From Emticicia agri (lineage in GTDB: Bacteria; Bacteroidota; Bacteroidia; Cytophagales; Spirosomataceae), in assembly GCA_945860265.1 (NCBI GenBank), contig CAMAQF010000029.1, forward strand, positions 1 to 45,077: a stretch of 45,077 nt of DNA, in the 5' to 3' direction. A program made the position numbers and the translations under genes. Shown here in pieces: positions 35,917 through 43,785 of this stretch. A model generated the notes under the pieces. The model was not told where the DNA came from, ran no database searches, and was given only the letters and a program-made list of their open reading frames with translations. Each line of letters begins with the position of its first letter. The first letter of the stretch is position 1.

Positions 35917-36123
35917 AATTTTTATTGATTTTAATTTTTATTTCTTTTTGTGCCACGACGTTGTGGCGATGCGAACATTTCATCAATTTGCGTACCAGTT
36001 AATTATTTCGGACTTTTTGGCTGAATTTTGTATTAATCAAGAGATTAAAAATGACTTATTGTCTTGTTTTTTGTTTTACAGGCTGATTCTTGGCAGAAAC
36101 TTTGAATTAACTCAAATAACTAA

Positions 36124-36158
36124 AACAAAAAAAGGATTTGACCGAAGCCAAATCCTTT
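36124..36158 (-). terminator. Terminator of the haloperoxidase-like gene, with UUCG loop
   Basis: Minus strand AAAGGATTTG and CAAATCCTTT form a 10-bp stem closed by GCTTCGGT, which contains a stable C(UUCG)G tetraloop, followed by a run of seven T (36125-36131 complement). It lies 24 bases after the stop. Confidence 0.85.
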
Positions 36159-36181
36159 CAGTGATTTAAAGAAATCTATTC

Positions 36182-37507
36182 TTATTTTTTCGCTTTCTGA
36201 ACAACGAGTTTACCAATTTCTTTCCCCGCTTTTAAGCCTTCATCACATCCAGAACGAAAGTGTATTCCTCCATAAACACGACTGATCGAGGCTTGTTCTG
36301 CTGCTTCCTTAAAAGACTTAAACTGCCCAACGCCATGTCCAAATTTTGCTTCGGTGGAATCGGTAAATGAAACATTCTCTCCAAACAATTCGGTAAGCAC
36401 CTCAGCAGAAGCTGCTGAAATTGTACTATGTCCGCTCGTATATTCTGGAAAAGGTGGTGTTTGCAAAAATGGCACCCATTTGGTATCTACGCTAGCATTG
36501 ATAATAGTTTCGGGGCGGATTTTATGAAAACGATATTTTACTTCCCAACATTGAATGAAAGCATCACGCAAAGCCATAGAAACCAAAAGATATGCTTGAA
36601 CTGATTTTGCAAAATCTTCATTTTTATCTTTACAAACCGTTTTTGTGATAGCCAACCAGTGTCCACCCGGAGTCATTTTTTTGTCGGCAAACATTACGTG
36701 ACCTTGAACGTTCATCACGAAAGCGTTATCATCCCAAAACCATGCAATTCGTTTTTCTTCTTCCGAAAGTTTATTGCCCATTTCATAAACTTCTTTCACT
36801 TCTTTCATAAAAGAACTTTTTTTAGCCAAATCATAAGCAAAAGGTGGAGGTGGCAAAAACTGCGAAGACGAATCAATCACCATCGGTCTGATTTTGCCCC
36901 AGTTTGGCTCAATCGCATCGGCATACGATGGCGGCGTTGGAGTCCAAGTACCTGGCATATTTTGTAAAGTATAGCGTAAACCACGAGTTTGTGGGTAATT
37001 ATCTTTCTTTGCATAAGCTAAAATCGCTTTTCCAACCTTAGTTCCATAGACGACCGAACGCTCAATTACTTTGCTCGGCACACCTACTGTTTCAAATTTC
37101 TTATCCAAAGCCTTCTCAAAGGCATCATATTTTTCAACCGAAAATGTAAGGCCACGTGCAACTGTCATAAAAGCTTTAATGCTTGCCAATTGATGACAAT
37201 ATTCTTTACCTGCTTCTAATTTTGGCACTTCATTAAAATCTTTTATTCTACCAACCATCGAAGACATATCTTTCTCACCCGAAACGAGAGCCTCAAAACC
37301 CGCCAAGTTTGCATAAGAATAAATACGACTCGCTACTGGAGGAGAAAAAATATCATGAACGATTACATCGGTAAGTTGGTTAACGCATTCATGGTACAAA
37401 TCTGGATTATTAACTAAAGGAGTGTATTCGGCCGATGTTTTTTGCTTACAGCCAATGGCAAACGTAACAAAAACTAATAGTATAAGCAGGTTTTTAAGAG
37501 GTTTCAT
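36182..37507 (-). CDS. Vanadium-dependent haloperoxidase/PAP2-like lipoprotein
   Basis: The 441-residue protein has a lipoprotein signal peptide (FAIGC, Cys20). Its C-terminal half carries the vanadate/phosphate-binding blocks of the PAP2-haloperoxidase family: KYRFHKIRPETII, PPFPEYTSGHSTISAASAEVL (SGH motif) and SRVYGGIHFRSGCDEGL (R and apical His). The N-terminal half (about 25-230) is helical and specific to the Bacteroidota branch. Relatives are annotated vanadium haloperoxidases but mostly have not been tested; phosphatase activity is possible. It is a single gene anchored in the envelope. A candidate promoter TATTTTTG lies at 37598-37591 on the minus strand. Confidence 0.83.
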   Translation of the reverse strand: MKPLKNLLILLVFVTFAIGCKQKTSAEYTPLVNNPDLYHECVNQLTDVIVHDIFSPPVASRIYSYANLAGFEALVSGEKDMSSMVGRIKDFNEVPKLEAGKEYCHQLASIKAFMTVARGLTFSVEKYDAFEKALDKKFETVGVPSKVIERSVVYGTKVGKAILAYAKKDNYPQTRGLRYTLQNMPGTWTPTPPSYADAIEPNWGKIRPMVIDSSSQFLPPPPFAYDLAKKSSFMKEVKEVYEMGNKLSEEEKRIAWFWDDNAFVMNVQGHVMFADKKMTPGGHWLAITKTVCKDKNEDFAKSVQAYLLVSMALRDAFIQCWEVKYRFHKIRPETIINASVDTKWVPFLQTPPFPEYTSGHSTISAASAEVLTELFGENVSFTDSTEAKFGHGVGQFKSFKEAAEQASISRVYGGIHFRSGCDEGLKAGKEIGKLVVQKAKK

Positions 37508-37890
37508 CTTCTAAAAAATGTAAATGGTTAATTAATACTTTTTCAAATAAACCGTATTGACAGCTTACAAGCCTTTTCTACATATAATGACAAAAATACA
37601 TAGTTTTTTTAGAATAATGCTTAAAATACTATTTTTCGGGAAAATTCCTCCTTAAAAAATAACCAAAAACTCGCCACCTTAACCTATTATTGTAAGCACC
37701 TTTAGATTAGGATTTCGTAAAGCCCAATGTAAAAGCTGTTGCTTAATTCAGAAATATTACTTATTCTCAAAAATAATAATAATATACCACCCCCTAAAAT
37801 ACAAATTTTAAACATTCTATTTTTGCCATTCATCAGAGAAAAATAATAAAAAATTTAACCAAGTATCTTGCATTGCATAGTACCTTATAA
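37508..37890. other. A+T-rich gap without recognisable gene
   Basis: No protein or RNA gene was recognised here. The stretch holds only short open frames, the longest near 37587 being about 22 codons. Its right end leads into the padR promoter. Confidence 0.6.
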
Positions 37891-37898
37891 TATCTTTG
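37868..37898 (+). promoter_or_regulatory. padR operon promoter (TTG, 20-base spacer, TATCTTTG)
   Basis: An exact -7 element TATCTTTG (37891-37898) is preceded by TTG at 37868-37870 with a 20-base spacer, close to the Bacteroidota pattern. Transcription starting near 37903 gives a leader of about 105 bases before the padR ATG. Confidence 0.6.
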
Positions 37899-37906
37899 TA
37901 TCATAT

Positions 37907-37996
37907 CACCCCTAACCGCAGCAGCGGACTGTCACTGAAGAGGGCTTTTTAAACAGTTTACACTTTAAATGCTCCCCCCTTCATAGGTGAGGGGTG
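37907..37996 (+). ncRNA. Structured leader (branched inverted repeat) upstream of padR
   Basis: An outer helix pairs CACCCCTAACC (37907-37917) with GGTGAGGGGTG (37986-37996), with one mismatch. Inside are a small hairpin CCGC-agca-GCGG (37916-37927, sharing its first two C with the outer helix) and a long inner helix in which TGAAGAGGGC (37936-37945) pairs imperfectly with GCTCCCCCCTTCA (37971-37983) and TTTAAA (37948-37953) with TTTAAA (37964-37969). The last bases GGGGTG lie 13 bases before the padR ATG, so pairing could mask initiation. Alternatively it is a small mobile-element-like repeat. No known riboswitch was recognised. Confidence 0.45.
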
Positions 37997-38008
37997 GTTT
38001 CAAACAAT

Positions 38009-38338
38009 ATGGATTTAGAAAATGCCCAAGTGCAAATGCGAAAAGGAATTTTGGAATACTGCATTCTGCATATAATTTCGAGGGGTGAGATTTACGCCTC
38101 CGAAATTCTATACGAACTCATCAACGCCAAAATAATGGTTGTTGAAGGTACACTTTACCCTTTATTGACTCGTCTGAAAAATGCAGGCTTGCTCGATTAC
38201 AAATGGGTAGAATCAACTTCAGGGCCGCCCCGCAAATACTACGTATTGACTGATACGGGGCTAATGTTTTTAGAAAACTTGAATAATACTTGGGGCGAAC
38301 TCGCAAAGTCCGTTACAACAATCATAAACAAGAAATAA
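38009..38338 (+). CDS. PadR family transcriptional regulator
   Basis: The 109-residue protein is a short PadR winged-helix repressor: QMRKGILEYCILHIISRGEIYASEIL (helix-turn-helix), KIMVVEGTLYPLLTRLKNAGLLDYKWVES (recognition helix and wing) and GPPRKYYVLTDTGLMFL. The ATG at 38009 is chosen; the frame can be read upstream from a GTG at 37994, but that codon is inside the leader helix. PadR proteins usually repress an adjacent membrane or stress gene in response to a small ligand. Here the likely target is the PspC-GIN gene 111 bases downstream, and perhaps its own promoter. Confidence 0.92.
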   Translation: MDLENAQVQMRKGILEYCILHIISRGEIYASEILYELINAKIMVVEGTLYPLLTRLKNAGLLDYKWVESTSGPPRKYYVLTDTGLMFLENLNNTWGELAKSVTTIINKK

Positions 38339-38449
38339 AGATTTCGATGTTAGGTGTTCGGGTTTCGATATTCGTGACTCGAAAATAAACATCGAGTAAA
38401 AACATCGAAAAAACAAACATCGGACACTGAAAAAGACATTAATAAAAAT

Positions 38450-40960
38450 ATGAAAAAGACTATACAAATAAATATAGCAGGCATGGATTTCAATATCGAA
38501 GAAGATGCCTACGAAAAACTAAACGCTTACTTAGTTGCTATAAAACAGTACTTTGCGTCATACGAAGGGAGTCAAGAAATTGTTTCAGATATTGAATCTC
38601 GTATCGCCGAAAAATTCTGGACAAATCAAAAGTCTGATATTCAACCTATTATTACAAAGGAAGGCGTAAATGACCTCATCAAATCAATGGGTAGCGTATC
38701 TGACTTTGAAGCAATCGAAGAAGAAGAGGATTTGAAAAACACTGCACAGTCAACAGCAGGCAATGCTCAATCGACAGTTAACAGTCAACAGTCAACAGTG
38801 GGAAACCAAGATTCTGACAATTTTAAAACTACTCAACCAAAACGTCTTTATCGTGATGTAAAACGCAAGGCTTTGGGAGGGGTTTTAGCTGGTTTGGCAC
38901 ATTATTTCAATATTGATGTAGTTTGGGCAAGAATCATTTTCTTGTTACTATTCTTAGGTTTACCACCAATCAATGATGACCTCGGCCCGATTTCAGGTTT
39001 TATATTCTTAGGTTATTTTGTTTGTTGGATTGTTTTTCCACCAAATTTCAACCTCGACGAGGACAAAAAAATCAAGAAGTTTTACCGTGATAATGATAAT
39101 AAGGTTTTAGGCGGTGTTTGTTGTGGTTTAGCAGCCTATTTTGGCGTTGATATTACGGTTATTCGTTTACTTTTTGTTGTGGGTGTGTTTTTATTTGGAA
39201 CGGGCTTCTTGGCATATATCATCCTTTGGATTGTAGCTCCAAAAGCTAAGACACTTACTCAAAAAATGGAAATGAAGGGCGAGCCAGTTACGCTTTCAAA
39301 CATCGAAACTAATATCAAAGAGAGCATAAATATTGATAAAAATGCTCCGGAAAATGGTCTTACAAAAATACTTTTGTTCCCTTTCCGCTTAGTTGGTATG
39401 GTCATAAAAGCATTGGGCGAAGTGCTAATACACCTTGGGCCAGTCGCCAGAGTTTTGGCAGGAGTGTTGCTGATGTTATTCTCACTATTAGCCATTGTTA
39501 GCGTTGTGGCGGCTGTTGCGGCATTCTTCGGACTTACTTCGGGTATCGAAGGAACAGCGTTTTTCGACCATAGCCCGTTCAAAATCATCTTGCAAGATGT
39601 TCATCCAATGACAGGCTTTTTTGCATTCATGGCAATGTTTACACCTTTCTTGGCTCTTTTGCTTGCAGGTCTAACATTGATTTCAAACAAAAGAATTGGG
39701 AATCGTAATTTTTGGATTTCTCTCTTAGGTCTTTGGTTAGCTGGTTTGATGGGAACAGGTATTTTGGCAACAAAATATGCTCTAAACTTTAAAAAGAAAG
39801 GTCGTTTTGAACAAACCAAAAACTTCCCCTATACGCTTACAGGACAAACATTAGTGCTTGATACTAACAATAATCAAGATGATAATTTTGACGAAATACA
39901 AATTAGAGAAGATGTTGAAGTAAGCATAGAAGGCTACGATGGTGCTGATTTGAAAATCGAACAACGTTTTGAATCATCAGGCCGTACTAAAGCGGAGGCC
40001 GAAGCAAATGCGAAGAACATTTTGTATAATATCGTACAAAAAGATTCTTCTCTTTCATTCGACCAAAAGATTTCATTGCCAGAAAAAGCTCGTTTCCGTG
40101 GACAAGACCTTCAAATAACACTTTTCGTTCCTTTCGATAAGCCTTTCAAAATCACCAAATCGTTCTATCAAAGTGTTTATCGCCATGATTGGGAAAGCAA
40201 AAACTTTGATATGGATGGCGATGATGTGGACAGATACACTTACGTAATGAAACGTGACTCAGGAATGGTTTGCGGTGATTGTCCAAAACTAAGCGATGAT
40301 GAACGTGAAGCACTCCGCTATAATCATTATGATAATAATGATGATTCAGCTTTTGATTATGGTGTTTTTGAAGAAAAAGGACAACATGAAAAGAAATTTG
40401 ATTTGAAAGGTTTCAGAAGAATAGAGGCTGGTGGGGCTTTTGTGATAACGATTCGTAAAGGAGACACATTTGAAGTAATCGCAGATACGGACGAACAAAA
40501 TGACTTAAATGATATCGATTTTGAGGTACATAATAATACCCTCGAAATAGGTCACAAAGACAAGTTCTCGTTTGGTAGAAGAAACGAAACTGTTAGAATT
40601 AATGTCACAATGCCATCTTTGGAGGGGCTTGATATTTCGGGAGCATCTACCTTGAAAGTCATTGGCTTCAAAGACAAAAGCAAAGACTTGGATATTCAGT
40701 TATCGGGTGCTTCAAAAGCTGCCATAGATGTAGAAGTTCGTAAAATAGAATTCGATGCTTCTGGTGCTTCAAAAGCAGACCTGCGAGGTTCAGCCGAAAA
40801 AATAAACATGGATATTTCGGGAGCATGCCACATTGATGCCAAACGAATGCAAATTAATCAAGCAAGAGCCGATGCAAGTGGTGCAAGTCATATTAGTTTC
40901 GGAAAAGTAAAAGTTTTCGACTCAAACACTAGCGGTGCGAGTAAAATTAGTAGAGAGTAA
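38450..40960 (+). CDS. Membrane protein with two PspC domains and a C-terminal GIN (DUF2807) domain
   Basis: This 836-residue protein has an N-terminal cytoplasmic region (about 1-95), a Gln/Ser/Thr linker (about 98-120), two tandem PspC domains (about 131-197, KRLYRDVKRKALGGVLAGLA; and 208-265, KKFYRDNDNKVLGGVCCGLA), a block of about five membrane helices (305-450), an extracytoplasmic spacer and a GIN/DUF2807 right-handed beta-helix (about 647-836) marked by repeated SGAS turns. PspC senses membrane stress in the phage-shock response; GIN or toastrack-like domains often sit on such proteins. The gene follows padR, which fits one envelope-stress module. Function is inferred, not shown. Confidence 0.85.
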   Translation: MKKTIQINIAGMDFNIEEDAYEKLNAYLVAIKQYFASYEGSQEIVSDIESRIAEKFWTNQKSDIQPIITKEGVNDLIKSMGSVSDFEAIEEEEDLKNTAQSTAGNAQSTVNSQQSTVGNQDSDNFKTTQPKRLYRDVKRKALGGVLAGLAHYFNIDVVWARIIFLLLFLGLPPINDDLGPISGFIFLGYFVCWIVFPPNFNLDEDKKIKKFYRDNDNKVLGGVCCGLAAYFGVDITVIRLLFVVGVFLFGTGFLAYIILWIVAPKAKTLTQKMEMKGEPVTLSNIETNIKESINIDKNAPENGLTKILLFPFRLVGMVIKALGEVLIHLGPVARVLAGVLLMLFSLLAIVSVVAAVAAFFGLTSGIEGTAFFDHSPFKIILQDVHPMTGFFAFMAMFTPFLALLLAGLTLISNKRIGNRNFWISLLGLWLAGLMGTGILATKYALNFKKKGRFEQTKNFPYTLTGQTLVLDTNNNQDDNFDEIQIREDVEVSIEGYDGADLKIEQRFESSGRTKAEAEANAKNILYNIVQKDSSLSFDQKISLPEKARFRGQDLQITLFVPFDKPFKITKSFYQSVYRHDWESKNFDMDGDDVDRYTYVMKRDSGMVCGDCPKLSDDEREALRYNHYDNNDDSAFDYGVFEEKGQHEKKFDLKGFRRIEAGGAFVITIRKGDTFEVIADTDEQNDLNDIDFEVHNNTLEIGHKDKFSFGRRNETVRINVTMPSLEGLDISGASTLKVIGFKDKSKDLDIQLSGASKAAIDVEVRKIEFDASGASKADLRGSAEKINMDISGACHIDAKRMQINQARADASGASHISFGKVKVFDSNTSGASKISRE
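38746..38810 (+). repeat. CAACAGT-type short repeats within the PspC-GIN linker
   Basis: The linker DNA is built from copies of the word caacagt and its variants (TCAACAGCAGG, TCGACAGTTAACAGTCAACAGTCAACAGTG). Such words are widespread in intergenic DNA of Bacteroidota. Here they translate to the low-complexity AQSTAGNAQSTVNSQQSTV stretch in frame. Confidence 0.55.
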
Positions 40961-40974
40961 AGTGTATGAATGAT

Positions 40975-41017
40975 AAAATGAGTGAATATAGACCAAGCCT
41001 TATTCACTCATTTTTTT
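40975..41017. terminator. Bidirectional terminator between the PspC-GIN and rhamnose mutarotase genes
   Basis: Perfect 14-bp arms (AAAATGAGTGAATA at 40975-40988, TATTCACTCATTTT at 41001-41014) with a 12-base loop are followed by a T tract and overlap the mutarotase stop codon on the other strand. Confidence 0.9.
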
Positions 41018-41354
41018 ATTGGTTTGTCAGTTTAAAAATTTGTTTCATTAACACCCATTTTTCACCAGGTTTGGCCATTGGTAAGCCTTGTTGATATTTC
41101 CAAACAAATGCTTCCCACGCTTGTACTTTGGGATTAATGGCATCCATTTCTGATTTTTTCTCAAACGAAAAATCATCTTCGGTTTCCATAATCATAAACA
41201 AGCGATTGCCGATTCGGTAGATTTCCATTTCAGTAATGCCAGCATCGGTGATACTTTTAGCAATATCGTCCGAAATACGCTCGTGTAATTTTTCATATTC
41301 AGCAATCAGAGTTGGGTCGTCAACTAAATCAAGTGCAAGCGTATAACGTTTCAT
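41016..41354 (-). CDS. rhaM: L-rhamnose mutarotase
   Basis: This 112-residue ferredoxin-like protein interconverts the alpha and beta anomers of L-rhamnose. The marks are KRYTLALDLVDDPTLIAEYEKLH (with the conserved His), GITEMEIYRIGNRLFMIMET and the C-terminal EKWVLMKQIFKL. In other bacteria the gene is within a rhamnose operon; here rhaA, rhaB and a rhamnose transporter are absent, so it is a lone gene, converging with the PspC-GIN gene. Symbol by family. Confidence 0.88.
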   Translation of the reverse strand: MKRYTLALDLVDDPTLIAEYEKLHERISDDIAKSITDAGITEMEIYRIGNRLFMIMETEDDFSFEKKSEMDAINPKVQAWEAFVWKYQQGLPMAKPGEKWVLMKQIFKLTNQ

Positions 41355-41507
41355 AGTTTAAGAATTAAGTAAATTTTTGAATAATAATTTTGATATAATT
41401 AATTGATAATCAGAGTTTTTATTATCGTACAGAAATGTTTTTTCGATTTTCTACAATATTTTTATTAAAAAACGTTTGAAATTTAACAGATTTTTTTCTA
41501 TATTTAA

Positions 41508-41537
41508 TTTGAGAAGTAAATTTTTGTTATACTTTTG
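41508..41537 (+). promoter_or_regulatory. Full Bacteroidota promoter for the DUF2795 gene
   Basis: TTTG (41508-41511), an 18-base spacer and TACTTTTG (41530-41537) followed by CAGCC. This is the best-matched promoter in the window and suggests strong expression. Confidence 0.7.
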
Positions 41538-41578
41538 CAGCCTTAAATTTATTGTAACACTAAAAAGGAATAAAAACT

Positions 41579-41800
41579 ATGTATTGGACACTCGAACTTG
41601 CGTCTTATTTGGAGGACGCTCCGTGGCCCGCTACAAAAGATGAGTTGATAGATTTTTCGATTCGTTCGGGAGCACCCATTGAAGTTATTGAAAACCTACA
41701 AGAACTTGAAGACGACGGTCAGCCGTATGAGAGTATTGAGGAGATTTGGCCTGATTATCCAACCAAAGATGACTTTTTCTTTAATGAAGACGAATATTAA
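41579..41800 (+). CDS. DUF2795 family small acidic protein
   Basis: This 73-residue acidic protein (MYWTLELASYLEDAPWPATK, ENLQELEDDGQPYESIEEIW, YPTKDDFFFNEDEY) is of the DUF2795 family, which is conserved throughout Bacteroidota and has no established role. It has a strong promoter, a leader of about 37 bases and its own terminator, so it is an independent transcription unit. The predicted fold is short and helical. Confidence 0.88.
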   Translation: MYWTLELASYLEDAPWPATKDELIDFSIRSGAPIEVIENLQELEDDGQPYESIEEIWPDYPTKDDFFFNEDEY

Positions 41801-41842
41801 GCTCGAATCAATGATTCGTTAGCACAAATTATTCGTTAGATT

Positions 41843-41880
41843 ACAAAGCAACAATCAGATTCTGCTGTTTGTTGCTTTGT
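41843..41880 (+). terminator. Terminator of the DUF2795 gene
   Basis: Perfect 12-bp arms (ACAAAGCAACAA / TTGTTGCTTTGT) with a 14-base loop, then TGTTT. Two direct copies of ATTCGTTAG (41814-41822 and 41831-41839) lie just before it. Confidence 0.75.
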
Positions 41881-41906
41881 TGTTTATAGACTTTTAATTT
41901 TTTTCA

Positions 41907-42725
41907 ATGAAAATTTTACAAACTATTCTCGTAATTGTTGTTATCGTTATATTAGTTGTTGCATGTTTACCAAAGAAAAATACAAATGAATATTTGCTTC
42001 GATACGACCTTAATAAGCCAAAAAGCAAAATGGAAATGCCCCAAAACCTCAATGAGATTTCGGGTTTATCATTTTACAAAGACAATCAATTGGCTTGCAT
42101 AAACGATGAAAAGGGAACAGTTTTTATCTATGATTTAGTTTTTCAGAATATTATAGAAACAATTGATATTGGCAAAAATGGCGATTACGAAGGTGTAGAA
42201 GTAGTCGATGATGAGATTTTTATTATGAAAAGCAACGGCAAAATCAAAGGTTTCAAAATCAGCGATGGTTCAGAAAGAGAAATTGATTGCTCATCTAAAG
42301 ACGTAAAAGAATATGAAGGACTAAGTTATCACCCACAAACCGGAAGTCTTTTGCTCGTAACTAAAGAAAAATTTAAGGATAAAAACGATAAGAAAACTAT
42401 TTATGCTTATTCTTTAACTACCGAAAAGTTTGAGAAATTTTTAAGTATTGATGAAGATATGATAAAAGGAAGGGATGGGGAAAAAACTTTCTCACCATCG
42501 GGCATTGCAATACACCCAACTACCAAAGAAATTTTTGTCATTTCCTCAAAAGGTAAAAAACTCTTAATTTTATCACCCGAAGGAAACAAAAATACCCTCA
42601 TCGCACTCAACCCCAAGACATTCGTTCAGCCTGAAGGTATTTGTTTTACTCCAAATGGCGACCTATATATATCGTCTGAAGGGGATAATTCTAATGGATT
42701 TATTTTAAAATTTGCATTTTTTTAA
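41907..42725 (+). CDS. SdiA-regulated-domain beta-propeller lipoprotein
   Basis: The 272-residue protein has a lipoprotein signal peptide with Cys20 (VVACLPKK) and a propeller with repeated L-x-x-I-S-G-L, D-Y-E-G-V-E and Y-E-G-L-S-Y-H motifs (LNEISGLSFYKDNQLACIND, GDYEGVEVVDDEIFIMKS, EYEGLSYHPQTGSLLLVTKE, SGIAIHPTTKEIFVISS, PEGICFTPNGDLYISSEG). This is the SdiA-regulated/YjiK fold, found in exported proteins. No function is known. It ends in a T-rich tract that may help termination, and the rhodopsin promoter follows 160 bases later. Confidence 0.82.
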   Translation: MKILQTILVIVVIVILVVACLPKKNTNEYLLRYDLNKPKSKMEMPQNLNEISGLSFYKDNQLACINDEKGTVFIYDLVFQNIIETIDIGKNGDYEGVEVVDDEIFIMKSNGKIKGFKISDGSEREIDCSSKDVKEYEGLSYHPQTGSLLLVTKEKFKDKNDKKTIYAYSLTTEKFEKFLSIDEDMIKGRDGEKTFSPSGIAIHPTTKEIFVISSKGKKLLILSPEGNKNTLIALNPKTFVQPEGICFTPNGDLYISSEGDNSNGFILKFAFF

Positions 42726-42887
42726 TTTTTTTAATTTTTTTTTATATTAGTTATTTACTATAAAAAATAAGGTTTTTTCTATTTTTTTCTACGAATAATA
42801 CAATTTATAAATTTGAAATTTTATTATTTATTCATTTTTAACAAAAAATATTATTAGATAATTGAAACAAAATATTAAGCGTTCTGT

Positions 42888-42895
42888 TATATTTG
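42888..42895 (+). promoter_or_regulatory. Rhodopsin -7 promoter element (TATATTTG)
   Basis: An exact TAnnTTTG match 30 bases upstream of the rhodopsin ATG. The nearest TTG (42862-42864) is 23 bases upstream, longer than usual. The in-frame ATG at 42893 overlaps this element, so it is not the likely start. Confidence 0.55.
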
Positions 42896-42925
42896 CATTG
42901 TTCAACTTTAAACAATAATACCTAC

Positions 42926-43672
42926 ATGTACACTTTATTCCTAAACATCGTCAACGTAGACGGTAAAGACCCTGTTTCATTTACATTTTTCACGGGTTAC
43001 ATGGCAATGCTTGCCGCATCAGTATTTTTCTTATTCGAAAGAGGAAGTGTTGATGGCAAATGGAAAACATCTCTATTAGTTTCTGGTCTAATCACTGGTA
43101 TCGCAGCGGTTCACTACTACTACATGAGAGATTTCTACGGAGAAACTGGCGAAAGCCCAGTAGCGTTACGTTACATTGACTGGACACTAACAGTGCCTTT
43201 GATGTGCGTTGAATTTTATTTGTTGTTAAAGCCAGCAGGTGCAAAACCAGCTTTCATGTGGAAACTAATATTGGCATCAGTAGTGATGTTGGTAGCTGGT
43301 TACATTGGAGAAGCATTTAATCCAACAGCTTCAACAGCTCACTCTGTAATGTGGGGTGTAATTTCATCTCTTGGTTACGTTTATGTACTTTACTCGGCAT
43401 GGGTTGGCGAAGCAAAGCAATTAGCTGCTGCTTCGAACTCTGATTCAGTAAAGTCTGGAATTCAAGCATTAGCTTGGTTCGTATTAGCTGGTTGGGCAAT
43501 TTACCCGATTGGTTACATGGCTGGCCCTGGTGGCTGGTTAGGACCAGAAGGTGCAGGTTTACTTCAAACAAAAGACTTGAATTTGTTTTATAACATTGCC
43601 GATGCAATTAATAAGATAGGTTTTGGTTTAGTAGTTTATAACATCGCTATCACTGAGTCGAAGAAAGCGTAA
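42926..43672 (+). CDS. Green-tuned proton-pumping rhodopsin (proteorhodopsin/xanthorhodopsin-like)
   Basis: This 248-residue seven-helix protein uses retinal to pump protons out of the cell in light. It has H63 (partner of the counter-ion), R82, the proton-acceptor D85, T89 and the proton-donor E96 in RYIDWTLTVPLMCVEFY, i.e. the DTE triplet, then D226 and the retinal-binding K230 in NIADAINKIGF. M93, equal to position 105 of proteorhodopsin, predicts green absorption. G144 (in VMWGVISS) is at the position corresponding to W138 of bacteriorhodopsin and G156 of xanthorhodopsin, where Gly opens a side window for a carotenoid antenna. The ATG at 42926 fits homologues; an in-frame ATG at 42893 overlaps the promoter. 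Downstream is blh. Confidence 0.95.
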   Translation: MYTLFLNIVNVDGKDPVSFTFFTGYMAMLAASVFFLFERGSVDGKWKTSLLVSGLITGIAAVHYYYMRDFYGETGESPVALRYIDWTLTVPLMCVEFYLLLKPAGAKPAFMWKLILASVVMLVAGYIGEAFNPTASTAHSVMWGVISSLGYVYVLYSAWVGEAKQLAAASNSDSVKSGIQALAWFVLAGWAIYPIGYMAGPGGWLGPEGAGLLQTKDLNLFYNIADAINKIGFGLVVYNIAITESKKA

Positions 43673-43691
43673 GCTTTTGAAATGATTTAAC

Positions 43692-43729
43692 ATTCTGCCC
43701 GAAAACTCTTTTTAGTTTTTGGGCAGAAT
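43692..43729 (+). terminator. Terminator-like hairpin between rhodopsin and blh
   Basis: ATTCTGCCCGAAAACT and AGTTTTTGGGCAGAAT pair over 15-16 bases, one base off perfect, followed by a short GTTTTCGCCC tract. The T tract is weak, so partial read-through into blh is likely. Confidence 0.75.
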
Positions 43730-43785
43730 TGTTTTCGCCCTCTTCGTGCAATCAATTTATTTTTTCTGCTTAATAATCAATATCA

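Noticed and set aside
35950..35967. Third copy of the TTGTGGCA hairpin repeat upstream of hsp20 (GCCAC-gacgtt-GTGGC)
   Set aside because: The stem is only five bases and the loop does not match the two real copies.
36124..36158. Hairpin as a riboswitch or attachment site
   Set aside because: A 10-bp stem with UUCG loop and T run directly after a stop is a normal intrinsic terminator.
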